From assembly GCA_934565855.1 (NCBI GenBank), contig CAKTIO010000006.1:144913-208912 (forward strand): a stretch of 64,000 nt of DNA, in the 5' to 3' direction. This DNA is from an uncultured Dysosmobacter sp. Its GTDB lineage: Bacteria > Bacillota > Clostridia > Oscillospirales > Oscillospiraceae. This document shows positions 40,498 through 49,614 of the stretch, in pieces (position 1 is the first letter of the stretch; each line of letters opens with the position of its first letter). A program made the translations under genes and the position numbers. A model generated the notes under the pieces. That model searched no databases, was not told the origin of the DNA, and worked only from the letters and a program-made list of their open reading frames with translations.

Positions 40498-41586
40498 TCA
40501 GGCGTGCTCCGCCTCGTACTTCTTCAGGAAGCTGACCAGAGCCTCCACGCCCTCCTTGGGCATGGCGTTGTAGATAGAGGCGCGCAGACCGCCCACGCTC
40601 TTGTGTCCCTTCAGGTTGTCAAAGCCGGCAGCCTTGGATGCGGCGACCACGTCGGCGTCCTGTTCCTTGGAGGGGGTGACGAAGGGCACGTTCATCAGGG
40701 AGCGGTCCTCGGGAACAACGGCAGCGTGGAAGAACCTGCTCTCATCCAGGAAGCGGTAGAGAATGGCAGCCTTTTCCTCGTTGCGCTTCTGCATGGCTTC
40801 CAGTCCGCCGTTGTCCAGCAGATACTTGAAGACCTTGCCGCAGCAGTAGATCGCCCAGCAGTTGGGGGTGTTATACATGGACCCGGCGTCCGCGTGGGTT
40901 TTGTAGCTGAGATAGGTGGGAACGGTGCTGGGCAGATCGTCCCGGATCAGATCCTCCCGGATGATGACGATTGCCATGCCGGCGGGACCGACGTTCTTCT
41001 GCACACCCGCCCAGATCAGACCGTAGTCCGCTACGTTGCAGGGGCGGGAGAGGAACATGGAGGACTGGTCAGCGACCAGAACGTGTCCCTTAGTGTTGGG
41101 CAGTTTGTGATAGGTGGTGCCGTTGATGGTCTCATTTTCGCAGATATACACATAGTCCGCGTTTTCCGGGATGTCCAGGTCAGAGCAGTCCGGAATGTAG
41201 GAGAAGTTCTTGTCCGCAGAAGAGGCAACGATCTTGACCTCGCCGAACTTCTGCGCCTCCTTGATTGCCTTTTTGGACCAGGCGCCGGTCTCCACATAGC
41301 AGGCAACGCCGTTTTTCATCAGGTTCATGGGAACCATGGCAAATTCCAGCGTACCGCCGCCCTGAACGAACAGGACCTTGTAGTTGTCCGGAATATTCAT
41401 CAATTTACGCAGATCGGCTTCCGCCTCCTCTGCGATCTGCTGGAAAACCTTGGAGCGATGGCTCATTTCCATGACACACATACCGCTGCCGCGGTAGTTC
41501 ATCATTTCGGATGCAATTTCCTCCAGAACGGGCTCCGGCATCATGGCGGGACCGGCGGAGAAATTGTATGTGCGGCCGTATTTCAT
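40498..41586 (-). CDS. serC: Phosphoserine aminotransferase
   Basis: A 362-residue fold-type I PLP enzyme, which transfers the amino group from glutamate to 3-phosphohydroxypyruvate. It opens with the SerC hallmark YNFSAGPAMMPEPVLEE, followed by GGGTLEFAMVPMNL, and the PLP lysine in AGVQKNVGPAG. The C-terminus SVGGLRASIYNAMP is typical. GGAGGATATGAAAGC precedes the ATG. With serA downstream it forms the serine pathway; SerB is not in the window. Confidence 0.96.
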   Translation of the reverse strand: MKYGRTYNFSAGPAMMPEPVLEEIASEMMNYRGSGMCVMEMSHRSKVFQQIAEEAEADLRKLMNIPDNYKVLFVQGGGTLEFAMVPMNLMKNGVACYVETGAWSKKAIKEAQKFGEVKIVASSADKNFSYIPDCSDLDIPENADYVYICENETINGTTYHKLPNTKGHVLVADQSSMFLSRPCNVADYGLIWAGVQKNVGPAGMAIVIIREDLIRDDLPSTVPTYLSYKTHADAGSMYNTPNCWAIYCCGKVFKYLLDNGGLEAMQKRNEEKAAILYRFLDESRFFHAAVVPEDRSLMNVPFVTPSKEQDADVVAASKAAGFDNLKGHKSVGGLRASIYNAMPKEGVEALVSFLKKYEAEHA

Positions 41587-41650
41587 GCTTTCATATCCTC
41601 CAATACAAAAAATTATAGTGTTTTCAATGGACGTACACTATTCTAAGGTC

Positions 41651-41679
41651 AGTATACTTCATGCCGTTGGGATAATCAA
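41651..41679 (-). promoter_or_regulatory. Promoter of serC-serA
   Basis: TTGATT (41679-41674) and TATACT (41656-41651) with a 17-base spacer, 65 bases upstream of serC. Confidence 0.75.
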
Positions 41680-41778
41680 CAGGCAGGCAAAAATTTTGTT
41701 AGGTGCCGGAATTGCAGACTTCACAGCAGACGTTTTCTTATCCGCACCGCGAAATTTGTTGCGCAACGGAAAACCCTG

Positions 41779-41807
41779 TTGAAAATACGGGAAGGCTCCG
41801 GTATACT
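41779..41807 (+). promoter_or_regulatory. Promoter of the CLC gene
   Basis: TTGAAA (41779-41784) and TATACT (41802-41807), 17-base spacer. The 90-base leader was searched by eye for a fluoride-riboswitch core without success. Confidence 0.72.
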
Positions 41808-41897
41808 GAACAGAGAGTAAAAGGAAGACTGGGAAAGGGAGCGTCCGGCTCTGCTTCCCCGGCTTGACAGAGAGAAAAAGAGGTTGGAAGAGGAAGA

Positions 41898-43208
41898 ATG
41901 GAAGGCTTTTGGAAAAATCTGCTCAGAAAGGTCAGGCTGTATCTGTCGGCGCTGCTGAAATGGCTGCTGCTGGCAACGGTGACAGGGCTTGCCTGCGGTA
42001 TCATCGGCTCGGCGTTTCACATCGGCGTTCACCATGCCACGCAGCTTCGGGCGCAGCACCCGTGGCTGCTGTACTGCCTGCCGCTGGCGGGACTAGTGAT
42101 CGTATGGTTCTACCGGGTCAGCCGGACGGAGGGAAAGGGAACCAACGACATCATTGAGGCGGTCAGCCAGGGAAAGGACATTCCCCTTTTGCTCCTGCCG
42201 GCAATTTTTCTGGGAACGGTCCTGACGCACCTGTGCGGCGGCTCTGCAGGACGGGAGGGCGCGGCGCTGCAAATGGGCGGCACCATCGGCTATCACACGG
42301 GCGAGCTGTTCCACCTGGATGACCGGGACCTGCGGACGGCGACGCTGTGCGGCATGGCGGCGTTTTTTGCCGCGCTGTTCGGCACGCCGCTGGCGGCGAC
42401 CATGTTTGCCATGATGGTCATCAGCGTGGGAGTGCTGTACCACGCGGCGTTCATTCCCTGCTTTACGGCGTCCCTGGTGGCGTATGGGATCTCCCTGTGG
42501 CTGGGAGTGGAGCCGACCCGGTTTTCCGTGGCGGTTCCGGAGCTGGACCCCTTCACCATGATCCGGGTCGGCGTGTTGGGCGCGCTGTTTGCTCTGGTGT
42601 CGGTGCTGTTCTGCAACGGCATCCATGCGATGGAGCATCTGATGAAAAAGCACCTGACGAACCCGTGGCTTCGGGTGGTCGCCGGCGGCGCGGCGGTGAT
42701 CGCTATGACGCTGCTCTGCGGAACGACGGATTACAACGGCGCGGGCATGGATGTCATTACTGCGGCGGTCCAGCAGGGGCAGGCGAGACCAGAGGCGTTC
42801 CTGCTGAAGCTTTTGTTCACGGCGGTGACGCTGGCTGCCGGCTTCAAGGGCGGCGAGGTGGTTCCCTCCTTCTTCGTGGGTGCGACCTTCGGCTGCGTGG
42901 CTGCGCCGCTGCTGGGACTTCCGGCGGGCTTTGGCGCTGCGCTGGGGCTGGTGTCGGTGTTCTGCGGCGCCACCAACTGCCCGATGGCTTCCGTGTTTCT
43001 GGCAATCGAGCTGTTCGGCTCTGACGGACTGCTGGCGTATGCGCTGGCATGCGGCATCAGCTATATGCTGTCCGGCTATAACGGACTGTACTCCAGCCAG
43101 ATGATCCTGTACTCCAAGCTGAAGGCGCAGTACATCCATGTGCATACCAACGCGCACCACGCCGGAGAGGCGGTGGATGAAATGCCGCAGGGAAGCCTGA
43201 AGGAATAA
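41898..43208 (+). CDS. CLC-family anion channel/antiporter, probably fluoride (CLC-F) type
   Basis: A 436-residue membrane protein with about ten hydrophobic helices. CLC motifs: GGSAGREGAALQMGG around residue 115-130, with the gating glutamate in GREG, and GFKGGEVVPSFFVGATFG near 315-332. The first selectivity motif is not the chloride-type GSGIP; EGKGTNDII stands there instead, as in fluoride/proton antiporters of the CLC-F branch. It would expel fluoride and protect enolase and pyrophosphatase. Fluoride selectivity is inferred from the motifs. AGAGGAAGA precedes the ATG. Confidence 0.85.
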   Translation: MEGFWKNLLRKVRLYLSALLKWLLLATVTGLACGIIGSAFHIGVHHATQLRAQHPWLLYCLPLAGLVIVWFYRVSRTEGKGTNDIIEAVSQGKDIPLLLLPAIFLGTVLTHLCGGSAGREGAALQMGGTIGYHTGELFHLDDRDLRTATLCGMAAFFAALFGTPLAATMFAMMVISVGVLYHAAFIPCFTASLVAYGISLWLGVEPTRFSVAVPELDPFTMIRVGVLGALFALVSVLFCNGIHAMEHLMKKHLTNPWLRVVAGGAAVIAMTLLCGTTDYNGAGMDVITAAVQQGQARPEAFLLKLLFTAVTLAAGFKGGEVVPSFFVGATFGCVAAPLLGLPAGFGAALGLVSVFCGATNCPMASVFLAIELFGSDGLLAYALACGISYMLSGYNGLYSSQMILYSKLKAQYIHVHTNAHHAGEAVDEMPQGSLKE

Positions 43209-43263
43209 TTTCTGGAAAATGACACAAAATTCCTCCTGTAGCATAGTGCAGGAGGAATTTTTT

Positions 43264-43980
43264 ATGGAGCTGTTATCCGAACTGGGAGGGACCTGTCTCG
43301 CCGCGCTGCTGAGCATGGTGGTGCTGTTCCTCCTGACAAAGCTGATGGGGGCAAAGCAGGTCTCACAGATGACGATGTTCGACTACGTTGTGGGCATTAC
43401 CATCGGCTCTATCGCGGCGGAGCTTGCCACGGAGCTGGAAGCGCCCGTGCGCCCGCTGGCGGCGGTGATCGTCTATGGGCTGGTGGCATACCTCATTTCC
43501 CTGTGGACCAATAAATCCCTGAAGGCGCGGAGCCTGCTGACGGGAAAGCCGCTGATTCTGCTGGAAAACGGGGTGATCCGCCGGGAAAACCTGAAAACCG
43601 CCCGGCTGGACCTGCATGAATTTCTGACCTACTGCCGGATGAGCGGTTACTTTGACCTGAACCAGATCCAAACGGCGGTGCTGGAGCACAACGGCTCTGT
43701 CAGCTTTCTGCCCAAGGAAAAGCACCGCCCGGCAACGCCGGAGGACCTGGACCTGAATCCGGAGCAGACGCGCATCCAGATCCCGCTGGTGATGGATGGG
43801 ATCCTTCTGGCGGAGAATCTGGAGGAGGCGGAAAAGGAACCGGCATGGGTGCGGCGGATGCTGCTGAAGCAGGGCTACCGGGATGAGTCCGAGGTGCTGC
43901 TGGCGCTGTGGGGCGGCGGGACCCGGCTGACGGTTTTTCCCATGAAGGGAGGGAGTACCGGACACACTGCCCAGCCGTGA
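43264..43980 (+). CDS. DUF421 (YetF-like) membrane protein
   Basis: A 238-residue protein with three N-terminal membrane segments (about 8-80) and a soluble DUF421 domain: KQVSQMTMFDYVVGITIGSIAAELATE, then GKPLILLENGVIRRENLKTARLDLHEFLTYCR. ATG 43264 is preceded by CAGGAGGAATTTTTT; the frame upstream is not used. YetF-type proteins are linked to spore or envelope functions and peptide-like subunits, but no reaction is known. It follows the CLC gene by 55 bases. Confidence 0.9.
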   Translation: MELLSELGGTCLAALLSMVVLFLLTKLMGAKQVSQMTMFDYVVGITIGSIAAELATELEAPVRPLAAVIVYGLVAYLISLWTNKSLKARSLLTGKPLILLENGVIRRENLKTARLDLHEFLTYCRMSGYFDLNQIQTAVLEHNGSVSFLPKEKHRPATPEDLDLNPEQTRIQIPLVMDGILLAENLEEAEKEPAWVRRMLLKQGYRDESEVLLALWGGGTRLTVFPMKGGSTGHTAQP

Positions 43981-44007
43981 GACATATACTGGCGGGGGTG
44001 ACGCGGA

Positions 44008-44220
44008 GTGGACAACTGGGATCCGCTTGCCTGGACCACGGCAGTGAATACGGCGGCGTCGGCAATCGCCGCCCAGCTGAGCGACGCGGAGCTGAATCTG
44101 GCGGCGGCTGTGCTGACCCAACTGGGAGACACACTGGCAACCATCGCCGTGCTGCGGGCAAACCGCACCGATTATGAAACAGCCTCCGCTGATAAAACCA
44201 CCGGGCAGGACACGGATTAA
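44008..44220 (+). CDS. Small conserved protein downstream of the DUF421 gene
   Basis: A 70-residue protein starting at GTG 44008 (GGGGGTGACGCGGA upstream). It has a helical core with LSDAELNLAAAVLTQLGDTLATIAVLRA. The LTQLGDTL pattern recalls a small uncharacterised family that accompanies DUF421 genes in Clostridia, but I cannot name it with certainty. Its last codons form the left arm of the terminator. Confidence 0.65.
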   Translation: MDNWDPLAWTTAVNTAASAIAAQLSDAELNLAAAVLTQLGDTLATIAVLRANRTDYETASADKTTGQDTD

Positions 44221-44236
44221 AGGTGTCCTGCCCGGT
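44200..44236. terminator. Terminator overlapping the end of the 70-aa gene
   Basis: Perfect 14-base arms (44200-44213, 44223-44236), between convergent genes. The left arm lies inside the coding sequence. Confidence 0.75.
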
Positions 44237-44257
44237 TTGGCATCATAATGGTCTGAA

Positions 44258-44743
44258 TCAGGATTCGCTCCACTCCACATCGGTGATGATGGCTTCCTTG
44301 AACTCAATGTATTCGCTTTTCAGGATATAGTCGTTTTTGCCCACGCGGACCTCCTGCTTGGCGATCTCCGTGGTCAGTACGCTGGACTTGGGAATGTTGG
44401 CTTCCACCTCAAAAATCAGTGTGGTATGCTCCGGGTCCTCCACCCAGGTGCCGTCGCTGCCGAGAACATAGTACGGCTCCTGCGAGACGGAGTTGATCTG
44501 CCCGTCGTACAGCTCGCCGGAAGCCATCAGCTGGGAGGGAAGGTGCTTTTTGCAGTTTTCATACAGGTCCTTGGCTACGCCCTCGCAGCGTACCGTGTAA
44601 TTGACCTGAACCATAGCGACCTCGCCGGAGTCGCCGCCCTGTCCGCGGTTGAGGAGCTTGTGTCCGACAAACGCCGCAACGGCAAGGATCAGGATGACCG
44701 CGATGATGTCGATGACGTTGATTTTGTACTTTTTCTGTTCCAT
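44258..44743 (-). CDS. DUF4330-family membrane-anchored protein
   Basis: A 161-residue protein with one N-terminal membrane anchor (KINVIDIIAVILILAVAAFVG, about 8-28) and an external beta-rich domain. The 'NVIDI.AV' opening is the DUF4330 hallmark. ATG 44743 is preceded by TGGAGGACAGC; codons further upstream are not needed. Family members often lie beside polysaccharide export or glycosyltransferase genes, and here the divergent neighbour is a glycosyltransferase-CsaB fusion. Function unknown. Confidence 0.8.
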   Translation of the reverse strand: MEQKKYKINVIDIIAVILILAVAAFVGHKLLNRGQGGDSGEVAMVQVNYTVRCEGVAKDLYENCKKHLPSQLMASGELYDGQINSVSQEPYYVLGSDGTWVEDPEHTTLIFEVEANIPKSSVLTTEIAKQEVRVGKNDYILKSEYIEFKEAIITDVEWSES

Positions 44744-44890
44744 GCTGTCCTCCATAAACCGGCGGGGATTGACTTGACCCGCTTCCCGCCGCATTGTATA
44801 ATGTCTAAATCAGACTTTAAAAGATATTGTATTATAATTTTCGGCATTTCACAAGACCCAATTTGAAGTGCCGGGAAAGGGCAGCTTCCT

Positions 44891-47119
44891 ATGAAAGTGA
44901 TTCATTTGATCAGCGGCGGAGATTCCGGAGGGGCAAAGACGCATGTGCTGAGCCTTTTGCAGCACCTGAATGAAACGATCACCGCGCAGCTGGTGTGTTT
45001 TCGGGACGGTCCGTTTGCGGAGGAGGCGCGTTCCCTGAGGATCCCAACGGAGATCATGGGGGGAAACAACATTTTCCGGATTCGCCGCCAGCTGACAGCG
45101 TTTATTCAGCAGGGGGGCTATCAGGTCATCCACTGTCACGGCGCCCGCGCCAACATGATCGGCTCTATGCTGCGAAAAACAACGGGACTGCCTGTGGTGA
45201 CCACGGTTCACAGCGACTACAGGCTGGATTACATGGGCAGACCCCTGTCTGCCATGACCTTTGGGCAGATCAACCGCTATGCGCTGCACCAGCTGGATTA
45301 CCGGATCGGCGTGTCGGATGCAATGGTGGACCTGCTGATTTCCAGAGGCTTTGCGCCGGACCGCTTCTTTGCGATTTACAACGGCATCGACTTCACGCCG
45401 GCTCCGCAGCAGGGAGACCGGCTGAAGTGGCTGCGCTCTCTGGGTATGCAGGCGGATGAAAACAGCGTTGTGGTGGGAATTGCCGCCCGTCTGAATCCGG
45501 TAAAGGACATGTCCACCCTGATCCGCGGCTTTGCCAAGGGCTACCGCCGCTGTGCCCGCCTGCGCCTGCTGATCGCCGGAGACGGCGAGGAGCGGCAGAA
45601 GCTGGAGTCGCTGGCGGCGGAGCTGGGTGTTTCCGGGCAGGTTTGCTTTGCGGGCTGGATTTCCGGCGGAATGGACCGGTTTTATTCCGCTCTGGATATC
45701 AACGCGCTGACCAGCATTTCGGAGACGTTCCCCTATGCGCTGACAGAGGGGGCGCGGTTTCATCTTGCAACGGTTGCCACAGCGGTGGGAGGTATTCCCT
45801 ACCTGATCGACACGGATGTTAACGGATATCTTATCCAGCCGGGAGATTGGGAGACGCTGGGAGACCATCTGGCGACGCTGGCGGAGAACGACGATCTGCG
45901 GCGCGAAATGGGCGAAAAGCTGTTTGTCAAGGCGTCCACCCAGTTTTCCATTCAAAAGACAGTGGATACGCAGCTGCATATTTATGAGGAGATCATCCGC
46001 AGGCATAACCGCCCGAGGACCGGGCGGGACGGTGTAGTGATCTGCGGCGCCTACGGGCGGGGAAACGCGGGGGACGACGCCATTTTGGAGGCAATTTTAG
46101 AGGAAATGCGCGGGATCGACCCAGATATGCCCATGACGGTCCTCTCTAAAAATCCGGCGGATACCCGGCTGACCTACCGGGTCCGGGCGATCCACCGCTC
46201 CAACGTCTTTGCCTGGTGGCACGCAATGAAGCATGCCAGGCTTTACATCAACGGTGGCGGCAGCCTGATCCAGGATGTGACCTCCCGCAGGTCGCTGTGG
46301 TACTATCTGCACAACATCCAGACTGCGAAAAAGCTGGGCTGCCGGGTGCAGATGTACGGCTGCGGGATTGGACCGGTCAACCGGGAGAGCCACAGGCGGC
46401 TGGCGTCAAAGGTCCTGAACGGCTATGTGGATGTCATCACGCTCCGGGAGCCGGATTCTCTGGAGGAGCTGAGATCCATGAACGTGGTGCGCCCACGGAT
46501 TTTGCTGACAGCGGACCCGGCGCTGATTTTAAAGCCCGCGCCGGACGATGTGGTGGACAGCGTGATGCTGCGGGCGGGCATTCCGCCTCACGGAAGGTAC
46601 ATCTGCTTTGCCCTGCGGAGGTGGAAGGGCTTTGAGGAAAAGGCTCCGGAGTTTGCCAGGGCGGCGGAGTACGCTTACCGGACCTATGGCTTGACGCCGG
46701 TGTTCCTGGCGGTGGAAAAGCACCAGGACCCGCTGGCGGCGCAGCTGGCGGCAAGGGATATTCAGGTGCCGCATTATTTTCTGGATGACGCCGGAAACGC
46801 CGGGTCCATTATTGGTGTGCTGTCCAGAATGGAGGTGGTGGTCTCCATGCGGCTGCACGCGCTGATTTTCGCGGCAGGGCAGGGGATCCCGCTGGTGGGC
46901 GCGGTGTATGACCCGAAGGTATCGGCGTTCCTGCGGTATATCGGACAGGAGCTGTTTGCCGGTCTGCAGGATCTGACAGCGCAGGAGCTGGCGCAGCTGA
47001 TTGACCGCGCGGTAGAGCAGGCAGGGCATCCCGGAGACCAGAAGCTGGCGGTGCGGAAGCTGCAGGAAATGGAGCAGCGGAACGTGGAGGTCGCACGTGG
47101 GCTGCTGAACGAGTCATAA
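44891..47119 (+). CDS. Glycosyltransferase family 4 fused to CsaB-type polysaccharide pyruvyl transferase
   Basis: A 742-residue two-domain enzyme. About 1-370 is a GT-B glycosyltransferase (MKVIHLISGGDSGGAKTHVL, HCHGARANMIGS, YNGIDF, and the E-x7-E block SISETFPYALTEG). About 383-740 is a polysaccharide pyruvyl transferase like CsaB (VVICGAYGRGNAGDDAILEAIL, YINGGGSLIQDVTS, YGCGIGPV, RLHALIFAA). CsaB puts ketal pyruvate on cell-wall polysaccharide so that SLH-domain proteins can bind. Having both in one chain suggests that a sugar is added and pyruvylated on the same glycan. No SLH gene is in the window. Confidence 0.92.
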   Translation: MKVIHLISGGDSGGAKTHVLSLLQHLNETITAQLVCFRDGPFAEEARSLRIPTEIMGGNNIFRIRRQLTAFIQQGGYQVIHCHGARANMIGSMLRKTTGLPVVTTVHSDYRLDYMGRPLSAMTFGQINRYALHQLDYRIGVSDAMVDLLISRGFAPDRFFAIYNGIDFTPAPQQGDRLKWLRSLGMQADENSVVVGIAARLNPVKDMSTLIRGFAKGYRRCARLRLLIAGDGEERQKLESLAAELGVSGQVCFAGWISGGMDRFYSALDINALTSISETFPYALTEGARFHLATVATAVGGIPYLIDTDVNGYLIQPGDWETLGDHLATLAENDDLRREMGEKLFVKASTQFSIQKTVDTQLHIYEEIIRRHNRPRTGRDGVVICGAYGRGNAGDDAILEAILEEMRGIDPDMPMTVLSKNPADTRLTYRVRAIHRSNVFAWWHAMKHARLYINGGGSLIQDVTSRRSLWYYLHNIQTAKKLGCRVQMYGCGIGPVNRESHRRLASKVLNGYVDVITLREPDSLEELRSMNVVRPRILLTADPALILKPAPDDVVDSVMLRAGIPPHGRYICFALRRWKGFEEKAPEFARAAEYAYRTYGLTPVFLAVEKHQDPLAAQLAARDIQVPHYFLDDAGNAGSIIGVLSRMEVVVSMRLHALIFAAGQGIPLVGAVYDPKVSAFLRYIGQELFAGLQDLTAQELAQLIDRAVEQAGHPGDQKLAVRKLQEMEQRNVEVARGLLNES

Positions 47120-47193
47120 CGTGGAAATGATAGAGCGATAGGAAATAGGGGACCTGAGAGCGGATGCAGGATGGATAAAATTTGAATTACATC

Positions 47194-47222
47194 TTGCAAT
47201 CAGCTCTCAGGTCCGGTATAAT
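47194..47222 (+). promoter_or_regulatory. Promoter of tRNA-Ser
   Basis: TTGCAA (47194-47199) and TATAAT (47217-47222), 17-base spacer, 33 bases before the tRNA. Confidence 0.75.
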
Positions 47223-47254
47223 ATATAAGCCATATTCATTGTGTACGGCTGTAT

Positions 47255-47345
47255 GGAGATGTATCGAAGTGGTCGTAACGAGGCTGACTCGAAATCAGTT
47301 GATGGGTCAAACCATCCGGGGGTTCGAATCCCTCCATCTCCGCCA
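47255..47345 (+). tRNA. tRNA-Ser (anticodon CGA)
   Basis: The acceptor stem pairs GGAGATG (47255-47261) with CATCTCC (47335-47341), discriminator G47342 and encoded CCA at 47343-47345. The anticodon loop CTCGAAA (47288-47294) gives CGA at 47290-47292, reading UCG. A long variable arm, characteristic of tRNA-Ser, follows, and GGTTCGAATCC is the T loop and stem. It has its own promoter and terminator. Confidence 0.96.
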
Positions 47346-47353
47346 GAAATCAC

Positions 47354-47382
47354 GCCAGCAGTCGGTTTTCCAGACTGCTGGC
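47354..47382 (+). terminator. Terminator after tRNA-Ser
   Basis: Perfect 10-base arms (47354-47363, 47373-47382), then TTTTTCCTTTTTT. Confidence 0.9.
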
Positions 47383-47591
47383 TTTTTCCTTTTTTAGTTC
47401 GGAATAAAGAACCTCAGACTATTCTCCAATATGGTTCATTAGGACACCGTTGGTCAGCAAGAGATAGCACAGCGATGCTTGTGATTATATTTTGATTACT
47501 GGTAAATAGCTGGGGTGTATGGTGATTTGTTTTTTGTTATTGCCACTTATGTTACAAATTATTTGAGGGATATACGAAAGTGGTATTGACA

Positions 47592-47620
47592 TATACAAAA
47601 CGATATGATAAATATATAAT
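47592..47620 (+). promoter_or_regulatory. Promoter upstream of the MORC-like ATPase leader
   Basis: TATACA (47592-47597) and TATAAT (47615-47620) with a 17-base spacer. A TTGACA at 47586-47591 overlaps but is too far from the -10. The region 47400-47600 is otherwise AT-rich and empty. Confidence 0.55.
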
Positions 47621-47834
47621 ATCGAGTTTTGTAAGAGTCTCATGACATAGTTTCGTGGGAACAGAAACGCAGAATTGTCGATGATATGTTTGAATAATAG
47701 AATGCTCTGCTTTTTGAGGGAGTAGTGTATCTGTTGCTATTATATCCGATAATGATGTTGTCCAGAGACCTTACATTCGTGTAGGGTCTTTTTCTTTTTC
47801 AGGACTCGAAATGATTTTATCGGAGGTCATAACC
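47621..47834 (+). promoter_or_regulatory. Long leader of the MORC-like ATPase gene, with internal terminator
   Basis: About 210 bases of untranslated leader contain a GTTTC/GAAAC hairpin (about 47650-47668) and a terminator-type hairpin at 47766-47789 followed by T5CT5. No known riboswitch core or T-box was seen, and there is no ORF with a ribosome site. The arrangement suggests premature termination as a control step. Confidence 0.5.
47766..47801 (+). terminator. Leader terminator (attenuator) 33 bases before the ATPase start
   Basis: 9-base arms (47766-47774, 47781-47789) with one G-U pair, 6-base loop and a T-rich tail TTTTTCTTTTT. Confidence 0.72.
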
Positions 47835-49568
47835 ATGGTTGAAAACAAATTTGAAGTGAATTCCAGTGAAATCCAGCAGGATTCTTCCGTCACACTGATC
47901 CGTGTTGACCGTATGTATGAATCTTTACGCTATAATGATTACTCTGCCCAAAATGGACTGGGGGAAATCGTTGACAACTCCGTTGAGGCTGGAGCGGCAC
48001 GCATTGCTGTAATGGTAACGACCGAGAAAGTTCGTAAGTCCGAAAAAAAGAAGGCTATCGATCAAATCACGGAGATTGCTGTTATAGACGATGGTTGCGG
48101 AATGAATCAGGATACGCTTCATAGATGTCTGGCGCTGGGGGAGTCGATTCGAGGACGTGACACTGGGAAACGGGGAATTGGTCGCTTCGGAGTCGGTATG
48201 ACCTTGGGCAGTATTTCTCTCGCCAGAAGGATTGAAGTATACTCCCGAACCCGGAGCAGCGAAGAGTTTCGCTATACTTTCATTGATTTGGATGATATTC
48301 AACAGGGAAATCTAATTCATATTCCAGTCCCGGTTATACAGAATCCTCCTCAAAATTATGCTGAACTGTTGAATAGGACCAGCGGAACGGTTGTCATTCT
48401 TAAGAAGTGTGACAGGATCGATGGAAATATTGATTTCTCTAATTATCTTGGACAAACGTATCGGAAATTTATTGAACGTGGACTTGAAATCAGGCTGAAT
48501 GGTGAACATGTTTATCTGCACGATCCCCTATATATGGCAAGTCCCACGGTTTTTGATGCTCAATGCCTTGCTGATGAGGGGATGATTGAACCGAAGGCCA
48601 CCTCGCTTGGTGAGTTCAGAATTCCCCGTGAGATTCCTGGATCTGGCGGAAAAACTGCAGATGTTATAATTCGCATGTCTTTACTTCCCAAAGAGTGGAG
48701 ACTCACGATGGGATCTGGTGGTAGTGCTGATGCAAAAAAACGCAAGATCGATAAGAATGAAGGCATTTCCATTTTGAGAGCTGACCGGGAAGTCTTTTAT
48801 GGACATGTTCCCTATATCACCGGCAAAAAAGGTGAGGCAAAATCAGATGAGAAAGATCGTTGGTGGGGCTGTGAAATCTCATTTCCACCTGAACTTGACA
48901 GCGACTTTCAGGTCAGATATATCAAACGTGGAGCGGAACCGACCACTGACTTAAGAGATCAAATCAGAGCTGCTATTGGTGATGTTGTTCGGACTGCGCG
49001 TAAAATAGTGCAGGAGACCTGGAATGTAAACAGGTCTGAAAAGAGCAAAAAGGCAGGGAATTTTGGTAAAGCGGAAGAAGCCATGGCAAATGCCGGTTCT
49101 ATTTTACCAAAGAACAAAAAGGGTAGGGAACTGACGATTACCGAGGATGAAGAGAAAGTCGATGCGCTGGCCGCGGTGGCGTTGGGGAACGAAAAGAATG
49201 ACTTACAGAAGAAAGAGAGAAAGAAGGCTGAGATCCGTAAAAAATCGTACTCCATTGAACCGGTCAGGTATCCTGACACGGTTTTGTTTGATACAGTTCA
49301 CTTGTTGAATAACACGATTATCAAATTGAACGTTAATCATCCTTTTTATAAAAATGTTCTCCAGCCTCTTTGCGGCGATTTATCTGAGCAGGAAGTAAAC
49401 CCGGAGAGGGAGGGAATCAAGGATGCCATTTTGCTGCTGTTATTTGCTTATACCAAAGCGGAGGCAATGTTCGATAATCATGAGGAACTGTTTAGCAACC
49501 TGCGTAATCAGTGGGGGATTGTTCTTGCTACAGCATTGAATGAATATGACCGTGAAGTGCGGTCTTAA
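47835..49568 (+). CDS. MORC-like GHKL-family ATPase
   Basis: A 577-residue protein with an N-terminal GHKL (Hsp90/MutL/histidine-kinase-type) ATPase fold: N box E44-x-x-D47-N48 in GLGEIVDNSVEAG, G1 box DDGCGM (85-90), and lid or G2 box GKRGIGRFGVG (111-121). About 300-400 resembles the second (S5-like) domain; the C-terminal 170 residues are charged, helical, Lys-rich and unassigned. This order resembles prokaryotic MORC/MutL-like ATPases found near restriction or defence genes. CGGAGGTCATAACC precedes ATG 47835. GC is clearly lower than in the flanks, and it sits beside a tRNA, which suggests horizontal acquisition. No nuclease partner is adjacent. Confidence 0.85.
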   Translation: MVENKFEVNSSEIQQDSSVTLIRVDRMYESLRYNDYSAQNGLGEIVDNSVEAGAARIAVMVTTEKVRKSEKKKAIDQITEIAVIDDGCGMNQDTLHRCLALGESIRGRDTGKRGIGRFGVGMTLGSISLARRIEVYSRTRSSEEFRYTFIDLDDIQQGNLIHIPVPVIQNPPQNYAELLNRTSGTVVILKKCDRIDGNIDFSNYLGQTYRKFIERGLEIRLNGEHVYLHDPLYMASPTVFDAQCLADEGMIEPKATSLGEFRIPREIPGSGGKTADVIIRMSLLPKEWRLTMGSGGSADAKKRKIDKNEGISILRADREVFYGHVPYITGKKGEAKSDEKDRWWGCEISFPPELDSDFQVRYIKRGAEPTTDLRDQIRAAIGDVVRTARKIVQETWNVNRSEKSKKAGNFGKAEEAMANAGSILPKNKKGRELTITEDEEKVDALAAVALGNEKNDLQKKERKKAEIRKKSYSIEPVRYPDTVLFDTVHLLNNTIIKLNVNHPFYKNVLQPLCGDLSEQEVNPEREGIKDAILLLLFAYTKAEAMFDNHEELFSNLRNQWGIVLATALNEYDREVRS

Positions 49569-49576
49569 GCGGAACA

Positions 49577-49614
49577 AAAAATACGCGGGTGGCATGATGC
49601 CATCCGCGTATTTT
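49577..49614. terminator. Terminator after the MORC-like gene
   Basis: Perfect or nearly perfect 17-base arms (49577-49593, 49598-49614) with A4/T4 ends; works in both directions between convergent genes. Confidence 0.88.

Noticed and set aside
47255..47345. tRNA-Ser as an integration site with flanking repeat
   Set aside because: No second copy of the tRNA 3' end is seen in the window and no integrase gene is next to it, so this remains only a suspicion.
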